From Pseudoalteromonas byunsanensis (GTDB lineage Bacteria > Pseudomonadota > Gammaproteobacteria > Enterobacterales > Alteromonadaceae): a DNA stretch of 64,000 nt. Shown here piece after piece: positions 25,993-36,809 of this stretch (the stretch's first letter is position 1; each line of letters opens with the position of its first letter). The stretch spans positions 124,001-188,000 of the forward strand of contig NZ_MNAN01000027.1 of the NCBI RefSeq assembly GCF_001854475.1, given 5' to 3'. The position numbers and the translations under genes were made by a program. The notes under the pieces were generated by a model. It saw nothing but the letters and a program-made list of their open reading frames with translations, was not told the DNA's origin and ran no database searches.

Positions 25993-28080
25993 ATGTCTTC
26001 GCCAAATTTGTCTCACTACCCCATCACCGAGCTAAAAGGCGTAGGTCCTAAGGTAGCCGAACGATTGGCTAAACTCGGTATTTTTACCGTGCAAGATATG
26101 CTGTTTCACTTACCACTTCGCTATGAAGACCGCGCGCGCACGTATGCCATTGCACAGTTGATGTTGCATAGTCACGTAAGTATCGAAGCGCAAATAGAAC
26201 ACAGCCAAATCACCTTTGGCAAGCGCCGTATGCTCATTTGCCACGTTAATGATGGCACAGGTCGACTAACGCTGCGGTTTTTCAATTTCAATGCAGCACA
26301 AAAAAATGCCATGGCACCGGGTAAAGTGATCCGTTGTTTCGGTGAAGTCCGTCGAGGTCAGGCGGGACTGGAAATGGCCCACCCTGAATACAGTATTCGA
26401 GACAGCCATAGCGAGCCAAAAGATCCTAACTTGGCAACACTCACAGCAGTTTACCCAACTACTGAAGGCTTAAAACAGCTAAGCATTCGCGCTATCGCTG
26501 ACAAAGCGATTGAGCTACTGCGCAAGTATCAACTTGAAGAGTATTTGCCTGAGCAGTACCGCCCTGCCGGACTCAGTTTGAAAGACGCAGTGCTAACATT
26601 GCATAAGCCACCGCAAGACACTGATTTATCCGCACTAGAACTTGGTCAGCACCCAGCCCAACAACGATTGGCCTTTGAGGAGTTATTGGCGCAAAACCTG
26701 AGTTTGTTGCAATTGAGACACCGCGGTCAAGCGGTCAAAGCCGTACCACTGCCTCCCAATAACACGCTAGAGCCCGAGTTTTTAGCCAATTTACCGTTTG
26801 CGCCCACCAATGCACAACAGCGCGTTGTTGCTGAGATAAAGCAAGATTTACAGCAGCCCTACCCCATGATGCGCCTAGTGCAAGGCGATGTTGGTTCAGG
26901 TAAAACTCTGGTGGCAGCACTTGCAGCGCTGGGCGCCATTGCCAAGGGGTATCAAGTGGCGCTAATGGCACCCACTGAGATCTTGTCCGAGCAACACAGC
27001 ATTAATTTTAGTAATTGGTTTCTTAATTTAGGTATTGAAGTCGCTTGGCTCGGGGGAAAAACTAAAGGTAAAGAGCGTGAGCGCACCTTACAAAATATCG
27101 CCAGCGGCAAGGCGCAAATGGTGGTTGGTACCCATGCCCTGTTTCAGCAGCAAGTGGCGTTTTTAAATCTTGCTTTGATCATCATAGATGAACAACACCG
27201 TTTTGGTGTACATCAACGATTAGCGCTGCGTGAGAAGGGTCAATTCAATGACTGCTACCCTCACCAACTGGTTATGACTGCCACCCCTATTCCGCGCACG
27301 CTTGCCATGACGGCGTATGCGGATCTAGAAACCTCAGTGATTGACGAATTACCACCTGGACGTACTCCTATCACCACCGTTGCCGTACCAGACACCCGTC
27401 GTGAACAAGTGATAGAGCGAGTAAAAAGCGCCTGCATTGATGATAAGCGTCAAGTTTATTGGGTATGTACACTCATTGATGAATCTGAAATGCTTCAGTG
27501 TCAGGCTGCCGAAGACACAGCCGCTCAGTTAGACGAACAATTACCTGAACTCTCTATTGGCCTTGTGCATGGCAGAATGAAAGCACAAGAAAAGCAAGAT
27601 GTCATGATGGCTTTTAAACGCGGTGATATTGATGTATTGGTTGCTACCACCGTAATTGAAGTTGGTGTTGATGTGCCCAATGCCAGCCTAATCATTATCG
27701 AAAATCCAGAGCGTTTAGGGCTTGCACAACTCCATCAATTGCGCGGACGCGTGGGTCGAGGGTCCATTGCATCTCATTGCTTGCTACTTTATCACGCACC
27801 ATTATCTGTTACCGCACAAAAGCGCCTTGGGGTTTTGCGTGATAGCAATGATGGCTTTGTGATAGCAGAACGAGATTTAGAAATTCGCGGGCCAGGTGAA
27901 GTACTAGGCACTAAACAAACGGGGCTGGCGGAGTTTAAAGTAGCTGATTTAAACCGTGATAAAGCATTACTGGATCAAGTCAGACCTATCGCATTGCGGC
28001 TAATAAAAGAACACCCCAACTGTGTAGAGCCTTTGATCACTCGTTGGTTGGGGACTAAAAGTGAATTAGCTATGGCATAA
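25993..28080 (+). CDS. recG: ATP-dependent DNA helicase RecG
   Basis: 695 residues. Remodels stalled replication forks and branched DNA. N-terminal wedge/OB region (residues 1-250), then helicase lobes with Q-G-D-V-G-S-G-K-T (Walker A), I-I-D-E-Q-H-R-F-G (motif II, DEQH form typical of RecG), M-T-A-T-P-I-P-R-T (III), V-H-G-R-M-K, T-T-V-I-E-V-G-V-D-V-P-N (V) and Q-L-R-G-R-V-G-R-G (VI). AAGGAA ribosome site. Ends at a convergent terminator with galE. Confidence 0.97.
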   Translation: MSSPNLSHYPITELKGVGPKVAERLAKLGIFTVQDMLFHLPLRYEDRARTYAIAQLMLHSHVSIEAQIEHSQITFGKRRMLICHVNDGTGRLTLRFFNFNAAQKNAMAPGKVIRCFGEVRRGQAGLEMAHPEYSIRDSHSEPKDPNLATLTAVYPTTEGLKQLSIRAIADKAIELLRKYQLEEYLPEQYRPAGLSLKDAVLTLHKPPQDTDLSALELGQHPAQQRLAFEELLAQNLSLLQLRHRGQAVKAVPLPPNNTLEPEFLANLPFAPTNAQQRVVAEIKQDLQQPYPMMRLVQGDVGSGKTLVAALAALGAIAKGYQVALMAPTEILSEQHSINFSNWFLNLGIEVAWLGGKTKGKERERTLQNIASGKAQMVVGTHALFQQQVAFLNLALIIIDEQHRFGVHQRLALREKGQFNDCYPHQLVMTATPIPRTLAMTAYADLETSVIDELPPGRTPITTVAVPDTRREQVIERVKSACIDDKRQVYWVCTLIDESEMLQCQAAEDTAAQLDEQLPELSIGLVHGRMKAQEKQDVMMAFKRGDIDVLVATTVIEVGVDVPNASLIIIENPERLGLAQLHQLRGRVGRGSIASHCLLLYHAPLSVTAQKRLGVLRDSNDGFVIAERDLEIRGPGEVLGTKQTGLAEFKVADLNRDKALLDQVRPIALRLIKEHPNCVEPLITRWLGTKSELAMA

Positions 28081-28088
28081 AAGCAAAT

Positions 28089-28122
28089 TATGCAGATAAC
28101 CATAACCATCATTATCTGCATA
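28089..28122. terminator. Hairpin between convergent recG and galE
   Basis: Perfect 11-bp inverted repeat TATGCAGATAA / TTATCTGCATA with a 12-base loop. The T-tract is weak on both sides. Confidence 0.55.
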
Positions 28123-28138
28123 GTTACTCTTACTTAAA

Positions 28139-29155
28139 TTAGTCTTGATAGCCGTTTGGATTGTTACTTTGCCAACGCCACGTGTCTTGCATCATAGCGT
28201 CAATATCACGCGTTGCTTGCCAGCCTAATTCCTGTTGTGCCTTTTCAGGCGCAGCATAACACGCTGCAATATCGCCATCACGACGAGGCATTACTTTATA
28301 AGGTACTGGCTTGCCTGAGGCCTTTTCAAACGCACTTATCATCTCAAATACCGAGTTACCTTTACCCGTACCCAAGTTATAAATATGTGTGCCCGCTTGA
28401 ACATTGAGTTTATCCAGCGCCTTTAAATGCCCAACAGCTAAATCTACAACGTGAATATAGTCCCTCACTCCAGTACCATCTACCGTGTCGTAGTCATCTC
28501 CAAACACGCCTAATTGCTCAAGTTTTCCGACAGCGACTTGCGCAATATAAGGCAGCAGATTGTTGGGAATACCATTGGGGTCTTCGCCAATCAGCCCTGA
28601 TTCATGAGCACCGACAGGGTTAAAGTAGCGTAAAATAGCAAACGCCCAACGCTCATCTGATTTGGCTACATCTTGCAGTACCATTTCCACCATCAACTTA
28701 GAAGTGCCGTATGGATTGGTCGTGCCGCCTACAGGGAAGTCTTCGCGGATAGGTAAGCTTTTCGGATCGCCATACACCGTTGCAGAAGAGCTAAACACTA
28801 ACTTAAACACACCTGCATCTCGCATTGCGTCCAATAACGTCAATGTCCCTTGTACATTCACCTGATAGTATTCGATAGGTTTACGTACCGATTCGCCTAC
28901 AGCTTTTAAGCCAGCAAAATGGATCACTTGATTAATATCATAACGGGAAAATACATCATCAAGAAACGCCTTATCGAGAATATCTCCTTGATAAAAGCTC
29001 ACCGTTTTCCCAGTAAGTTGAGCGATACGTGTAAGCGACTCTTGTGATGCGTTGCTTAAATTATCAATAACTACAACATCTTCACCACGTTGTAATAGTT
29101 CAAGTACCGTATGTGAGCCGATATATCCTGCTCCACCTGTGACCAATATACTCAT
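28139..29155 (-). CDS. galE: UDP-glucose 4-epimerase
   Basis: Interconverts UDP-glucose and UDP-galactose for sugar use and surface polysaccharides. 338 residues, extended short-chain dehydrogenase fold. NAD-binding [10 protein letters not shown] at the N-terminus, S-S-S-A-T-V-Y-G, catalytic Y-G-T-S-K, and R-Y-F-N-P-V-G-A-H. No gal operon is adjacent, so it is probably a stand-alone gene for polysaccharide precursors. Confidence 0.96.
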   Translation of the reverse strand: MSILVTGGAGYIGSHTVLELLQRGEDVVVIDNLSNASQESLTRIAQLTGKTVSFYQGDILDKAFLDDVFSRYDINQVIHFAGLKAVGESVRKPIEYYQVNVQGTLTLLDAMRDAGVFKLVFSSSATVYGDPKSLPIREDFPVGGTTNPYGTSKLMVEMVLQDVAKSDERWAFAILRYFNPVGAHESGLIGEDPNGIPNNLLPYIAQVAVGKLEQLGVFGDDYDTVDGTGVRDYIHVVDLAVGHLKALDKLNVQAGTHIYNLGTGKGNSVFEMISAFEKASGKPVPYKVMPRRDGDIAACYAAPEKAQQELGWQATRDIDAMMQDTWRWQSNNPNGYQD

Positions 29156-29223
29156 ACAACTTCTCTTAATCCTAACAAACAGTCCGCTATTTTAGAGCAT
29201 TTGCGGCCATTTTACAGGGATAA

Positions 29224-30090
29224 TTATGATTTATCGCAGACAAACGCTAACTTGCCGTATTTGTAGCTCAAACGAGAAATGTTGGTATCACAGTATGGGC
29301 TCAAGTTGTGCCATTGTGATACCGCTTTTGGTGCAGTGAAATCACGCATATAAACACGATTACCAATCGCATAAGCCACGCTTTTATCATCCAACCATGT
29401 ATAATCTTGCACCCCCTCAGGCATCACAAAGTGATCCGTTACCTGTTGTGTGTTTAGTGAAAAGCTGGCAAACCATTGCTGACCATTTTTAAAATGGGTA
29501 AACGAATAAATGTTCTTTGCTTCGTTAAACGCCAGCGTACGACCTATATCTTTGGCAACTTTTGTGGGTAAATGACCGGTAAGATCAGCATGCTGTAGAG
29601 TATGAGGTTCTCCCAGAATAAACATAATGAGATCTTGGCCTTTACCCCAAGCATGGTACCCTACAGGCTCGATATGATCGAAAATGCGTTCAGGGTTCTT
29701 TTGCTCGTCAAATGGATAAAACCATAATTTTTGCTTACCATCAGGTTCAACAACAACGCTCGAAAGGCCCTCACCATGCGGATAGAGTGTTGGTGAAAAC
29801 TCAGATACTGAACTGTTCGTTAAATTACGGCTTTGTTTGCTAGCAAACTCATAAAAGAATAAGTCCGTTTGTGCCCCCTGTGCTGAAGGCACTTCTTGAG
29901 TAAAATATACCCCGTTATCGGTGACCAAAGGTTGATTGTGATAACTGTCATCTGATGTCAACGAAGTCACTTTTATCGAGCCTGCTACTTCACTGGCCAA
30001 CAGAATTTGGCTTTTTGGCATGGCTGCTTGCGAGGTTAAAGTGACGGTTGCTAACACACAGCCAGCAAGTGCTATAGATACTTTCATCAT
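29224..30090 (-). CDS. Periplasmic TolB/WD40-like propeller protein
   Basis: 288 residues with a signal peptide (M-M-K-V-S-I-A-L-A-G-C-V-L-A through S-Q-A-A). The rest has repeated beta-strand units of the TolB-like propeller type (E-F-S-P-T-L-Y-P-H-G-E-G-L, Q-D-Y-T-W-L-D-D-K-S-V-A-Y-A-I). No catalytic motif seen. Two consecutive ATGs follow an AAGGACC site, so the start may be 30090 or 30087. Divergent from prkB. Function unknown. Confidence 0.7.
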   Translation of the reverse strand: MMKVSIALAGCVLATVTLTSQAAMPKSQILLASEVAGSIKVTSLTSDDSYHNQPLVTDNGVYFTQEVPSAQGAQTDLFFYEFASKQSRNLTNSSVSEFSPTLYPHGEGLSSVVVEPDGKQKLWFYPFDEQKNPERIFDHIEPVGYHAWGKGQDLIMFILGEPHTLQHADLTGHLPTKVAKDIGRTLAFNEAKNIYSFTHFKNGQQWFASFSLNTQQVTDHFVMPEGVQDYTWLDDKSVAYAIGNRVYMRDFTAPKAVSQWHNLSPYCDTNISRLSYKYGKLAFVCDKS

Positions 30091-30219
30091 GGTCCTTTTT
30101 ATTTTTCTTTTATCATACTGAGTTACACATTAAACCACAAAACTTGCTATTCGCGTCGCTTCGAGTAACAATCGAATTTATTCCGTTTGTTAAAATTTTG
30201 AGAATTTCGAGGCGTCACT

Positions 30220-31119
30220 ATGTCCCAAAAACACCCAATTATTGCCATTACCGGTAGCTCAGGGGCAGGTACCACAACAACTACCAACGCTATCAAACAT
30301 ATATTTCGAAGCTTAAGTGCAAATGCAGCCTTTATTGAAGGAGATAGTTTTCATCGCTATACCCGCCCTGAAATGGATAAACTCAAACGCGAAGCCTTAC
30401 AAGAGGGCAAACACATTAGTTACTTCGGTCAAGAAGCTAATGATTTTGCAGCACTAGAAGAGCTTTTTAGCCGTTATGCTGAACATGGAGATGGCAAAAT
30501 AAGGCGCTATTTGCACACCTTTGACGACGCAGTTCCTTATAATCAGTTGCCAGGCACCTTTACACCCTATCAAGATCTGGAATCCAATACTGACGTACTT
30601 TTCTATGAAGGGCTACATGGCGGTGTTGTGACCGAAGAACATGATGTTGCCAAGCATGTTGATTTACTGATTGGCATGGTGCCTATCATTAACCTTGAGT
30701 GGATCCAAAAGCTCATTCGTGACACCAATGAGCGTGGTCATTCAAGAGAAGCTGTAATGACATCTATCGTGCGCAGTATGGATGATTACATCAACCATAT
30801 TACACCGCAATTTTCACGTACCCATATCAACTTCCAGCGCGTCCCCACTGTAGATACTTCTAACCCCTTCAGCGCGAAGGACATTCCTTCACTGGATGAG
30901 AGCTTTGTGGTGATACGCTTTCGCGGCATTGATGACGTAGACTTTCCATATTACTTACAGATGATTGACGGCAGCTTTATGTCTCGCATGAACACCCTCG
31001 TCGTTCCTGGTGGGAAAATGGGCTTAGCGATGGAACTGGTACTGACACCACTCATTAAAGACTTGCTCATTAAAAAGCGTGCACTTGAGAATATGGCCCC
31101 CGTAGACTTACCTATTTAA
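30220..31119 (+). CDS. prkB: Phosphoribulokinase-like protein PrkB
   Basis: 299 residues, close to E. coli PrkB (yhfA region). P-loop I-T-G-S-S-G-A-G-T-T-T near the N-terminus, then H-R-Y, F-Y-E-G-L-H-G-G and D-L-L-I-G-M-V-P-I-I-N-L-E-W-I-Q-K-I, all family marks. Since the organism shows no sign of a Calvin cycle, the true substrate is unknown; related proteins occur in many heterotrophic gammaproteobacteria. GAGGCG site before the ATG. Confidence 0.88.
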   Translation: MSQKHPIIAITGSSGAGTTTTTNAIKHIFRSLSANAAFIEGDSFHRYTRPEMDKLKREALQEGKHISYFGQEANDFAALEELFSRYAEHGDGKIRRYLHTFDDAVPYNQLPGTFTPYQDLESNTDVLFYEGLHGGVVTEEHDVAKHVDLLIGMVPIINLEWIQKLIRDTNERGHSREAVMTSIVRSMDDYINHITPQFSRTHINFQRVPTVDTSNPFSAKDIPSLDESFVVIRFRGIDDVDFPYYLQMIDGSFMSRMNTLVVPGGKMGLAMELVLTPLIKDLLIKKRALENMAPVDLPI

Positions 31120-31184
31120 CTTGCTTGCTCACCTCGTGCAACTTACACTAACCCTCCTCTTTTTGCCGCTGTAGGGAGCAAGTG

Positions 31185-31751
31185 ATGGCACAAAATAAGA
31201 CTTTAAAAGTGCTGGTAGGGTCTAAAAACCCAGTCAAGGTAAACGCCGCAAAACACGTTATTCAAGGTTATTTCCCAGACTACCAAGTTGAATGTTCAGG
31301 CTTACATGCGCCCAGTGGCGTACCCGAACAGCCTCTAGGTGAAGACGAAACACGCCAAGGCGCACAAAACCGAGTTAGTTACTTACAGCAGCACCATCAA
31401 GCAGATTTTTATTGTGCGATGGAAGGCGGAGCCCATCAATTCAGCTATGGACCTGCCACCTTTGCTTATGTAGTGGTAGCAAACGAGCATTATACCAGTG
31501 TAAACCGCAGCAGTAATTTACCCCTACCTCAGCCAATTTATGATGCGCTAGTGGCCGGAGAAGAGCTGGGCCCTGTGATGGACCGCGTGTTTAATACCAC
31601 CAATATCAAACAAAAAGGCGGTGCAATTGGCTTGTTAACCAACCATGTTGCAACACGCGAAAGTACTTACACTCAGGCTTTGACACTTGCTATGGCACCT
31701 TTCTTACATCCTCATTTGTACACAGAAAAAGATACCCGCAATGAAGTATAG
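31185..31751 (+). CDS. yjjX: Inosine/xanthosine triphosphatase
   Basis: 188 residues. House-cleaning enzyme that removes ITP and XTP. Family marks: V-G-S-K-N-P-V-K-V-N-A near residue 10, A-M-E-G-G at the active site, and G-A-I-G-L-L-T-N. A GTG one codon upstream is in frame, but the GGGAG site spaces better to the ATG at 31185. The end overlaps the start of yjjG by 11 bases, indicating translational coupling. Confidence 0.92.
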   Translation: MAQNKTLKVLVGSKNPVKVNAAKHVIQGYFPDYQVECSGLHAPSGVPEQPLGEDETRQGAQNRVSYLQQHHQADFYCAMEGGAHQFSYGPATFAYVVVANEHYTSVNRSSNLPLPQPIYDALVAGEELGPVMDRVFNTTNIKQKGGAIGLLTNHVATRESTYTQALTLAMAPFLHPHLYTEKDTRNEV

Positions 31752-32421
31752 CCATATTCTATTTGATGCCGATGAAACCCTATTCAGTTTCAATGCATTT
31801 TTGGGGTTAAAAACCCTGTTTGCACAATATGATGTTGAATTCACTGAACAAGATCATAAAGAATATCAAGATGTTAATGCCCCTCTTTGGCTTGATTATC
31901 AAGCGGGTCGCATTGATGCAAGAACGTTGCAAGTCACCCGCTTTTCCAAATGGGCAGAGCGTCTTAAGGTGCCAGCAAGCGTCTTAAACGAGGGGTTTTT
32001 AGAATCTATGGCCAGTATTTGTGAGCCCCTACCCGGTGCTCGTAGCCTATTGGCACACCTAAAAGGTAAAGCAACACTTGGCATTATCACTAATGGATTT
32101 GCGGCGTTACAAGAGAAGCGTCTGGCACACACAGGGCTGAGCGATTGTTTTGACTGTGTAGTCATATCTGAATTAGTAGGTACAGCCAAACCAGACCCAT
32201 ATATTTTCGCCCACACACTTTCTTTATTGGATAATCCAGATAAAAACAAAGTACTGATGGTGGGTGATACCCCAAGTAGCGATATTCTGGGCGCAAATAA
32301 ATTTGGCATTGATAGCTGTTGGCTACAGCACCCCGGCAAAACCTGCCCTGAGGGAGTAAAACCCACCTATACGGTGCAATCGCTGATGGAGTTAGAAGCT
32401 ATTTTAGGCACTGACCATTAA
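31741..32421 (+). CDS. yjjG: Pyrimidine 5'-nucleotidase YjjG (HAD family)
   Basis: 226 residues. HAD phosphatase that dephosphorylates pyrimidine and non-canonical nucleotides. Motif I is F-D-A-D-E-T-L-F near the N-terminus (catalytic Asp), motif II I-T-N-G-F, Lys in G-T-A-K-P-D-P-Y-I-F, motif III V-G-D-T-P-S-S-D-I. The ATG at 31741 starts inside the end of yjjX. Both genes clean the nucleotide pool, so pairing them makes sense. Ends at a terminator. Confidence 0.93.
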   Translation: MKYSHILFDADETLFSFNAFLGLKTLFAQYDVEFTEQDHKEYQDVNAPLWLDYQAGRIDARTLQVTRFSKWAERLKVPASVLNEGFLESMASICEPLPGARSLLAHLKGKATLGIITNGFAALQEKRLAHTGLSDCFDCVVISELVGTAKPDPYIFAHTLSLLDNPDKNKVLMVGDTPSSDILGANKFGIDSCWLQHPGKTCPEGVKPTYTVQSLMELEAILGTDH

Positions 32422-32446
32422 CTAAGCTACTGTGTAAATACTACAA

Positions 32447-32476
32447 AAAAAGCGCAGTGTCATTACTGCGCTTTTC
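32447..32476. terminator. Bidirectional terminator
   Basis: Stem AAAGCGCAGT / ACTGCGCTTT with a 6-base loop, A-run and T-run on opposite sides, between convergent yjjG and rlmB. Confidence 0.85.
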
Positions 32477-32508
32477 TAACTGTTTATAACATTGACTAAA
32501 TCGTATAT

Positions 32509-33249
32509 TTACAACGCACTGCGCTGTCTCAGTACTTCAAACAGACAAATCCCAGTCGCAACCGACACATTCAAGCTAGACACCGTTCCCACCATTGGAA
32601 TTTTCACCAAAATGTCGCAGTGCTCTCGTGTTAAACGGCGCATACCATCTCCTTCAGCCCCCATCACTATGGCAATAGGCCCAGTTAGGCTGGCATCAAA
32701 CACACCTGTGTCTGTTTCACCTGCGGTGCCCGCCACCCACACACCCGCTTCTTTAATATCACGAAGTGTACGTGCTAAGTTAGTTACTTGAATAAGTGGT
32801 ACGGTCTCTGCCGCGCCACAAGCTACTTTACGCGCCGTACCATTAAGTTTGGCTGATTTGTCCTTTGGCACAATCACCGCATGTACACCCGCCGCATCAG
32901 CACTACGCAAACACGCACCCAAATTATGCGGGTCGGTAACGCCATCTAGTACTAAGAAGAAGGGTGTAGACTCTCTCGCTAAAATTTCGTCCAGATCTCG
33001 CTCGCTGTAGGTACGCGCAGCTTTTACGTTCGCGATGATCCCTTGGTGCTGCTCACCATTGGCTTTGTTATCTAGTGCCTTTCTTTGCATAAACTGCACT
33101 GAGATACCAAACTTTCGTGCTTCGTTGATCAGTGGGTTTAAGCGTTTATCTTCACGTCCTTTTAGCGCGTAAATCTCTAAAAAGCGCTCAGGTTCCTTCG
33201 TTAAGATCGCTTCAATCGAATGAAACCCAAAAATTAATTCGTTACTCAC
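32509..33249 (-). CDS. rlmB: 23S rRNA (guanosine-2251-2'-O)-methyltransferase
   Basis: 246 residues, SPOUT class. Methylates G2251 in the ribosomal P-loop. N-terminal substrate-binding domain ([10 protein letters not shown]), then [26 protein letters not shown] and [12 protein letters not shown]. The start codon is GTG at 33249, with GGAG inside the end of rnr; only five bases separate the two genes, so they form an operon as in E. coli. Confidence 0.95.
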   Translation of the reverse strand: MSNELIFGFHSIEAILTKEPERFLEIYALKGREDKRLNPLINEARKFGISVQFMQRKALDNKANGEQHQGIIANVKAARTYSERDLDEILARESTPFFLVLDGVTDPHNLGACLRSADAAGVHAVIVPKDKSAKLNGTARKVACGAAETVPLIQVTNLARTLRDIKEAGVWVAGTAGETDTGVFDASLTGPIAIVMGAEGDGMRRLTREHCDILVKIPMVGTVSSLNVSVATGICLFEVLRQRSAL

Positions 33250-33254
33250 CTTTG

Positions 33255-35735
33255 TTATGCTCCAGAGCTATTATTGTCGCGTTTTCGCGCGTTTTTACCC
33301 GGCCTTTTCGCCTTACTTTTCTTGGCTTTCGTTTTGGCTTTTCCCTTTGGCAACTCAGCTGCTGCTTTTTTCGCTTTTTTGAGTTTACCCTTAGGGGTGG
33401 CTTTTTTACCCTTTTGAGGCTTTCGATCGTCTTTTCTATCCTTGTCAGAGTCTCCCTTACTTGGGATCTTACCCGCCTTCAACTGAGCCCTTACACTGCT
33501 AAGTGCTGGTTTGTCTTCTGAAGTGGAAGACTTGTTACGACGCCTTGCATAGCGATCAGGTAACTGTTCCCCTGCCATCGCCAAGTTAATACGTCGCTCA
33601 TCCAAACTCACCGATGCTACCACCACTTTTAATTTATCGCCTAAACGATACACCTGACGGCTTTGCTCTCCAACCAAACAATGTTTGGCACCGTCAAAAT
33701 GGAAATACTCTTGCCCCAAAGTGGAAATATGGATCATGCCGTCAATTTGCAAGTCATCAAGACGAACAAATAAACCAAAAGTCGTAACCGACGATACAAC
33801 CCCTGTAAATTCATCTCCCACATGATCTTGCATAAATTCGCATTTAAGCCAATCAGCTACTTCACGCGTGGCATCATCCGCTCTACGTTCTGTGGTTGAA
33901 CACTGCTCACCTAATTGGTCCACTTCATCATTATCATACACATATGCGCCAGAGGTGCTGTGTCCTTGCTTATTCAAGATACCTTTAATAGCTCTGTGAA
34001 CCACTAGATCAGGGTAACGACGAATTGGTGAAGTAAAATGCGCATAGGCATCCAACGCCAGTCCGTAGTGCCCGATGTTGTCAGGTTGATAAACAGCCTG
34101 TTTCATTGAGCGAAGTAACATAGTTTGAATCAACTCTTGTTCTGGTCGCTCACCGAGTTGATTCAACGCAGCGGTCAATTCTAGCGGAGATGGATCGTTT
34201 GGCAGTAAGCTTTCAATGCCTAAATCATTTAAAAACTGTCTGAAATGACTTAACTTTTCCTGATCTGGTTCATCATGAACACGATACAGAGCACTGGCTT
34301 CATGCTTTTCAAGCAATTTGGCCGCAGACACGTTAGCCAGAATCATACATTCTTCAATCAGCTTATGGGCATCATTGCGAACCAAGGGCACGATGGACTC
34401 AATCTTCCGATGAGCATTAAATACAAATCGAGTTTCCGTAGTTTCAAATTCAATAGCACCACGGATTTGCCTTGCCGACTTCAGTGCCATATACATTTGT
34501 TGTAAATCCGTCAGGTGCGGCACTAAAGACGCATATTGCTCTCGTAATTGTTCATCCCCTTGTAAAATGGCATGGACTTTGGTGTAGGTCATTCTGGCAT
34601 GAGAGTTCATCACCGCTTCAAAGAATCGATAGCCAGATAAGTGACCATCCTGTGAGACCGTCATTTCTGCCACCATACATAAGCGGTCAACTTCAGGGTT
34701 AAGCGAACATAAACCGTTAGACAAGACCTTTGGCAACATAGGGATCACTTGTTCAGGAAAGTACACCGAGTTACCGCGCTCTATCGCTTCTCTATCAAGT
34801 GCACTTCCTTTAGGGACATAATGAGATACATCAGCAATAGCTACCCATAAACGCCAGCCACCTGATTCTTTGCGCTCACAATAAACCGCATCGTCAAAGT
34901 CACGAGCATCTTCACCATCTATGGTTATTAAAGGTAAGTCTCTTAAATCCACTCGACCTTGTTTATCTGCCTCTTCCACTTCTTCACCATGGACGGCAAC
35001 CTGAGCTAATACAGCTTCAGGCCAAATATGTGGAATATCATGGTTACGCAGAGCAACCTCAATTTCCATTCCCGGTGCCATGTGCTCACCAAGCACTTCA
35101 ACCACTTTACCCACCGCGTTCATTTGGCGAGTTGGGCTTTGCGTGATCTGCACCTGCACCATTTGGTTGTGTCGTGCGCCATTCTCACTGCCAGGTAAAA
35201 TGATAATATCCTGCGTAATACGCGGGTCTTCCGCTACCACGACCGAAGTACCATGTTCGACAAAATAGCGCCCAACTATAGGTGTCCGCTCAGCCTCTAG
35301 TACTCGAACAATACGCGCCTCTACCTTGCCACCCGAACCACGACTAGCTGCTTTTGCCAGTACGATGTCACCATGTAACACTGAATTCATCTGGTGTTTA
35401 GCGATAAACCAGTCTTTTTGTTCACCTTCAACGGCTAAAAAGCCAAAACCGTCACGGTGGCCAATAACGCGCCCTTTGACTAAACCATCATCTGTTGGGA
35501 TCACATAACGCTTGAATTTGTTAAAATGTAGTTGTCCGTCACGTTCCATAGCACGTAGGCGACGCTTAAACGCAATTTGACGTTCGTCATCCAATACGTT
35601 GAGGCTATTACAGAGTTGACTAAAGGTGGTCGCTTTGTCGGCAGTTTTTATATGCTCTAATATAAATTCGCGACTAGGTACTGGGTTTTCGTATTTATCT
35701 TGCTCTCGACTGAGATGAGGATCCTGTTTTGACAT
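33255..35735 (-). CDS. rnr: Ribonuclease R
   Basis: 826 residues. 3'-5' exoribonuclease that degrades structured RNA. Order: N-terminal winged helix, two cold-shock domains, the RNB catalytic domain with [12 protein letters not shown] (metal-binding aspartates), an S1 domain ([19 protein letters not shown]), and a long Lys/Ala-rich basic tail (about the last 90 residues) that in E. coli helps unwind RNA. First gene of the rnr-rlmB operon. Confidence 0.97.
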   Translation of the reverse strand: MSKQDPHLSREQDKYENPVPSREFILEHIKTADKATTFSQLCNSLNVLDDERQIAFKRRLRAMERDGQLHFNKFKRYVIPTDDGLVKGRVIGHRDGFGFLAVEGEQKDWFIAKHQMNSVLHGDIVLAKAASRGSGGKVEARIVRVLEAERTPIVGRYFVEHGTSVVVAEDPRITQDIIILPGSENGARHNQMVQVQITQSPTRQMNAVGKVVEVLGEHMAPGMEIEVALRNHDIPHIWPEAVLAQVAVHGEEVEEADKQGRVDLRDLPLITIDGEDARDFDDAVYCERKESGGWRLWVAIADVSHYVPKGSALDREAIERGNSVYFPEQVIPMLPKVLSNGLCSLNPEVDRLCMVAEMTVSQDGHLSGYRFFEAVMNSHARMTYTKVHAILQGDEQLREQYASLVPHLTDLQQMYMALKSARQIRGAIEFETTETRFVFNAHRKIESIVPLVRNDAHKLIEECMILANVSAAKLLEKHEASALYRVHDEPDQEKLSHFRQFLNDLGIESLLPNDPSPLELTAALNQLGERPEQELIQTMLLRSMKQAVYQPDNIGHYGLALDAYAHFTSPIRRYPDLVVHRAIKGILNKQGHSTSGAYVYDNDEVDQLGEQCSTTERRADDATREVADWLKCEFMQDHVGDEFTGVVSSVTTFGLFVRLDDLQIDGMIHISTLGQEYFHFDGAKHCLVGEQSRQVYRLGDKLKVVVASVSLDERRINLAMAGEQLPDRYARRRNKSSTSEDKPALSSVRAQLKAGKIPSKGDSDKDRKDDRKPQKGKKATPKGKLKKAKKAAAELPKGKAKTKAKKSKAKRPGKNARKRDNNSSGA

Positions 35736-35900
35736 TCACTAACTTGTTAATTGAGTTATGTTGTTATTTTAACCCAAAACCAGCTAATGAGACAGCGACA
35801 GGACATGAAAGTTTTATTTAACGTATCACAAGTCAGTTTCGGTAGATTGGTAAGCACTTTTGAATAATCGCATGATACACTGCCTATTCACTAAAACTAA

Positions 35901-36809
35901 ATGATGTTCACCATGCGTCCAGAACAAACTTCACTTATCTATCTTCACATCGCCGTGTTGCTATTTGGTGGTACTGCGCTGTTTTCTAAGTTGATTAACT
36001 TATCAGCACTGGATATTACCGTGTACCGAACAGGGGTGGCATTTTTAGTATTAGCCGCACTACTTAAACTCAGTGGTAAAAAACTACGTTTGGCAAATGG
36101 TCGTGATTACCTAATCGCGGTGCTACTAGGTATTGTTGTAGGCCTTCATTGGGTTACCTACTTCGCGGGGATGCAAATGGCGGGCATTGCTACAGGGATC
36201 ATCGCATTTTTTACCTATCCTGTGATCACGGTATTTTTGGAACCCTTATTCACTAAACAGCGGATTAAAAATAAAGACGTCGTCAGTGCATTCATTGTTC
36301 TGTTCGGCATCTATTTACTTATTCCTGAAGCAAACATTGGCAATCAAGTAACGCTGGGGATTATCACTGGCATTTTTTCTGGCGCCTTGTTTGCAACACG
36401 CAACCTACTACAAAAACGCTTTTTCGCCTCCTATAGCGGTCCGCATACGATGTTCTATCAAACGCTCACCGCTTGTGTGATGCTAGCTGCTTTCGTTGAA
36501 GTTAAGCCAAGCGCGCTTCCCAGCCAAGATGTATACTACATTTTATTAGCGGGAGCCGTATTTACAGCAATCCCACATGCATTGTTTGCAAGTAGTCTGA
36601 AGCATTTATCAGCCACAACCGCTGGATTAATTTCTTGTTTGCAGCCCTTGTATGGGACACTATTGGCCTTTATGCTGTTGGCAGAAAAACCAACAATTAT
36701 GACCTTACTCGGGGGAGTGCTGGTGATCAGTGCTGCCTGTTTCGAAACTTGGTCTATTACGAGGAAAAAGCCACATGCTAGTATTCGCGCATCGGGGTGC
36801 CAGCGGTAA
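35901..36809 (+). CDS. EamA/DMT family membrane transporter
   Basis: 302 residues with about ten hydrophobic segments in two EamA repeats (residues 10-140 and 150-285). Typical traits are G-x-x-x-L-F-S-K early and the C-terminal repeat Q-P-L-Y-G-T-L-L-A-F. Drug/metabolite exporters of this family move amino acids, nucleosides or other small molecules; the substrate is not predictable. Its last 35 bases overlap the next gene, suggesting coupling with a phosphodiesterase. Confidence 0.88.
   Translation: MMFTMRPEQTSLIYLHIAVLLFGGTALFSKLINLSALDITVYRTGVAFLVLAALLKLSGKKLRLANGRDYLIAVLLGIVVGLHWVTYFAGMQMAGIATGIIAFFTYPVITVFLEPLFTKQRIKNKDVVSAFIVLFGIYLLIPEANIGNQVTLGIITGIFSGALFATRNLLQKRFFASYSGPHTMFYQTLTACVMLAAFVEVKPSALPSQDVYYILLAGAVFTAIPHALFASSLKHLSATTAGLISCLQPLYGTLLAFMLLAEKPTIMTLLGGVLVISAACFETWSITRKKPHASIRASGCQR

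Noticed and set aside
33265-33540. Lys/Ala-rich low-complexity tail of rnr as a separate small gene
   Set aside because: It is the normal basic C-terminal tail of RNase R in one continuous frame.
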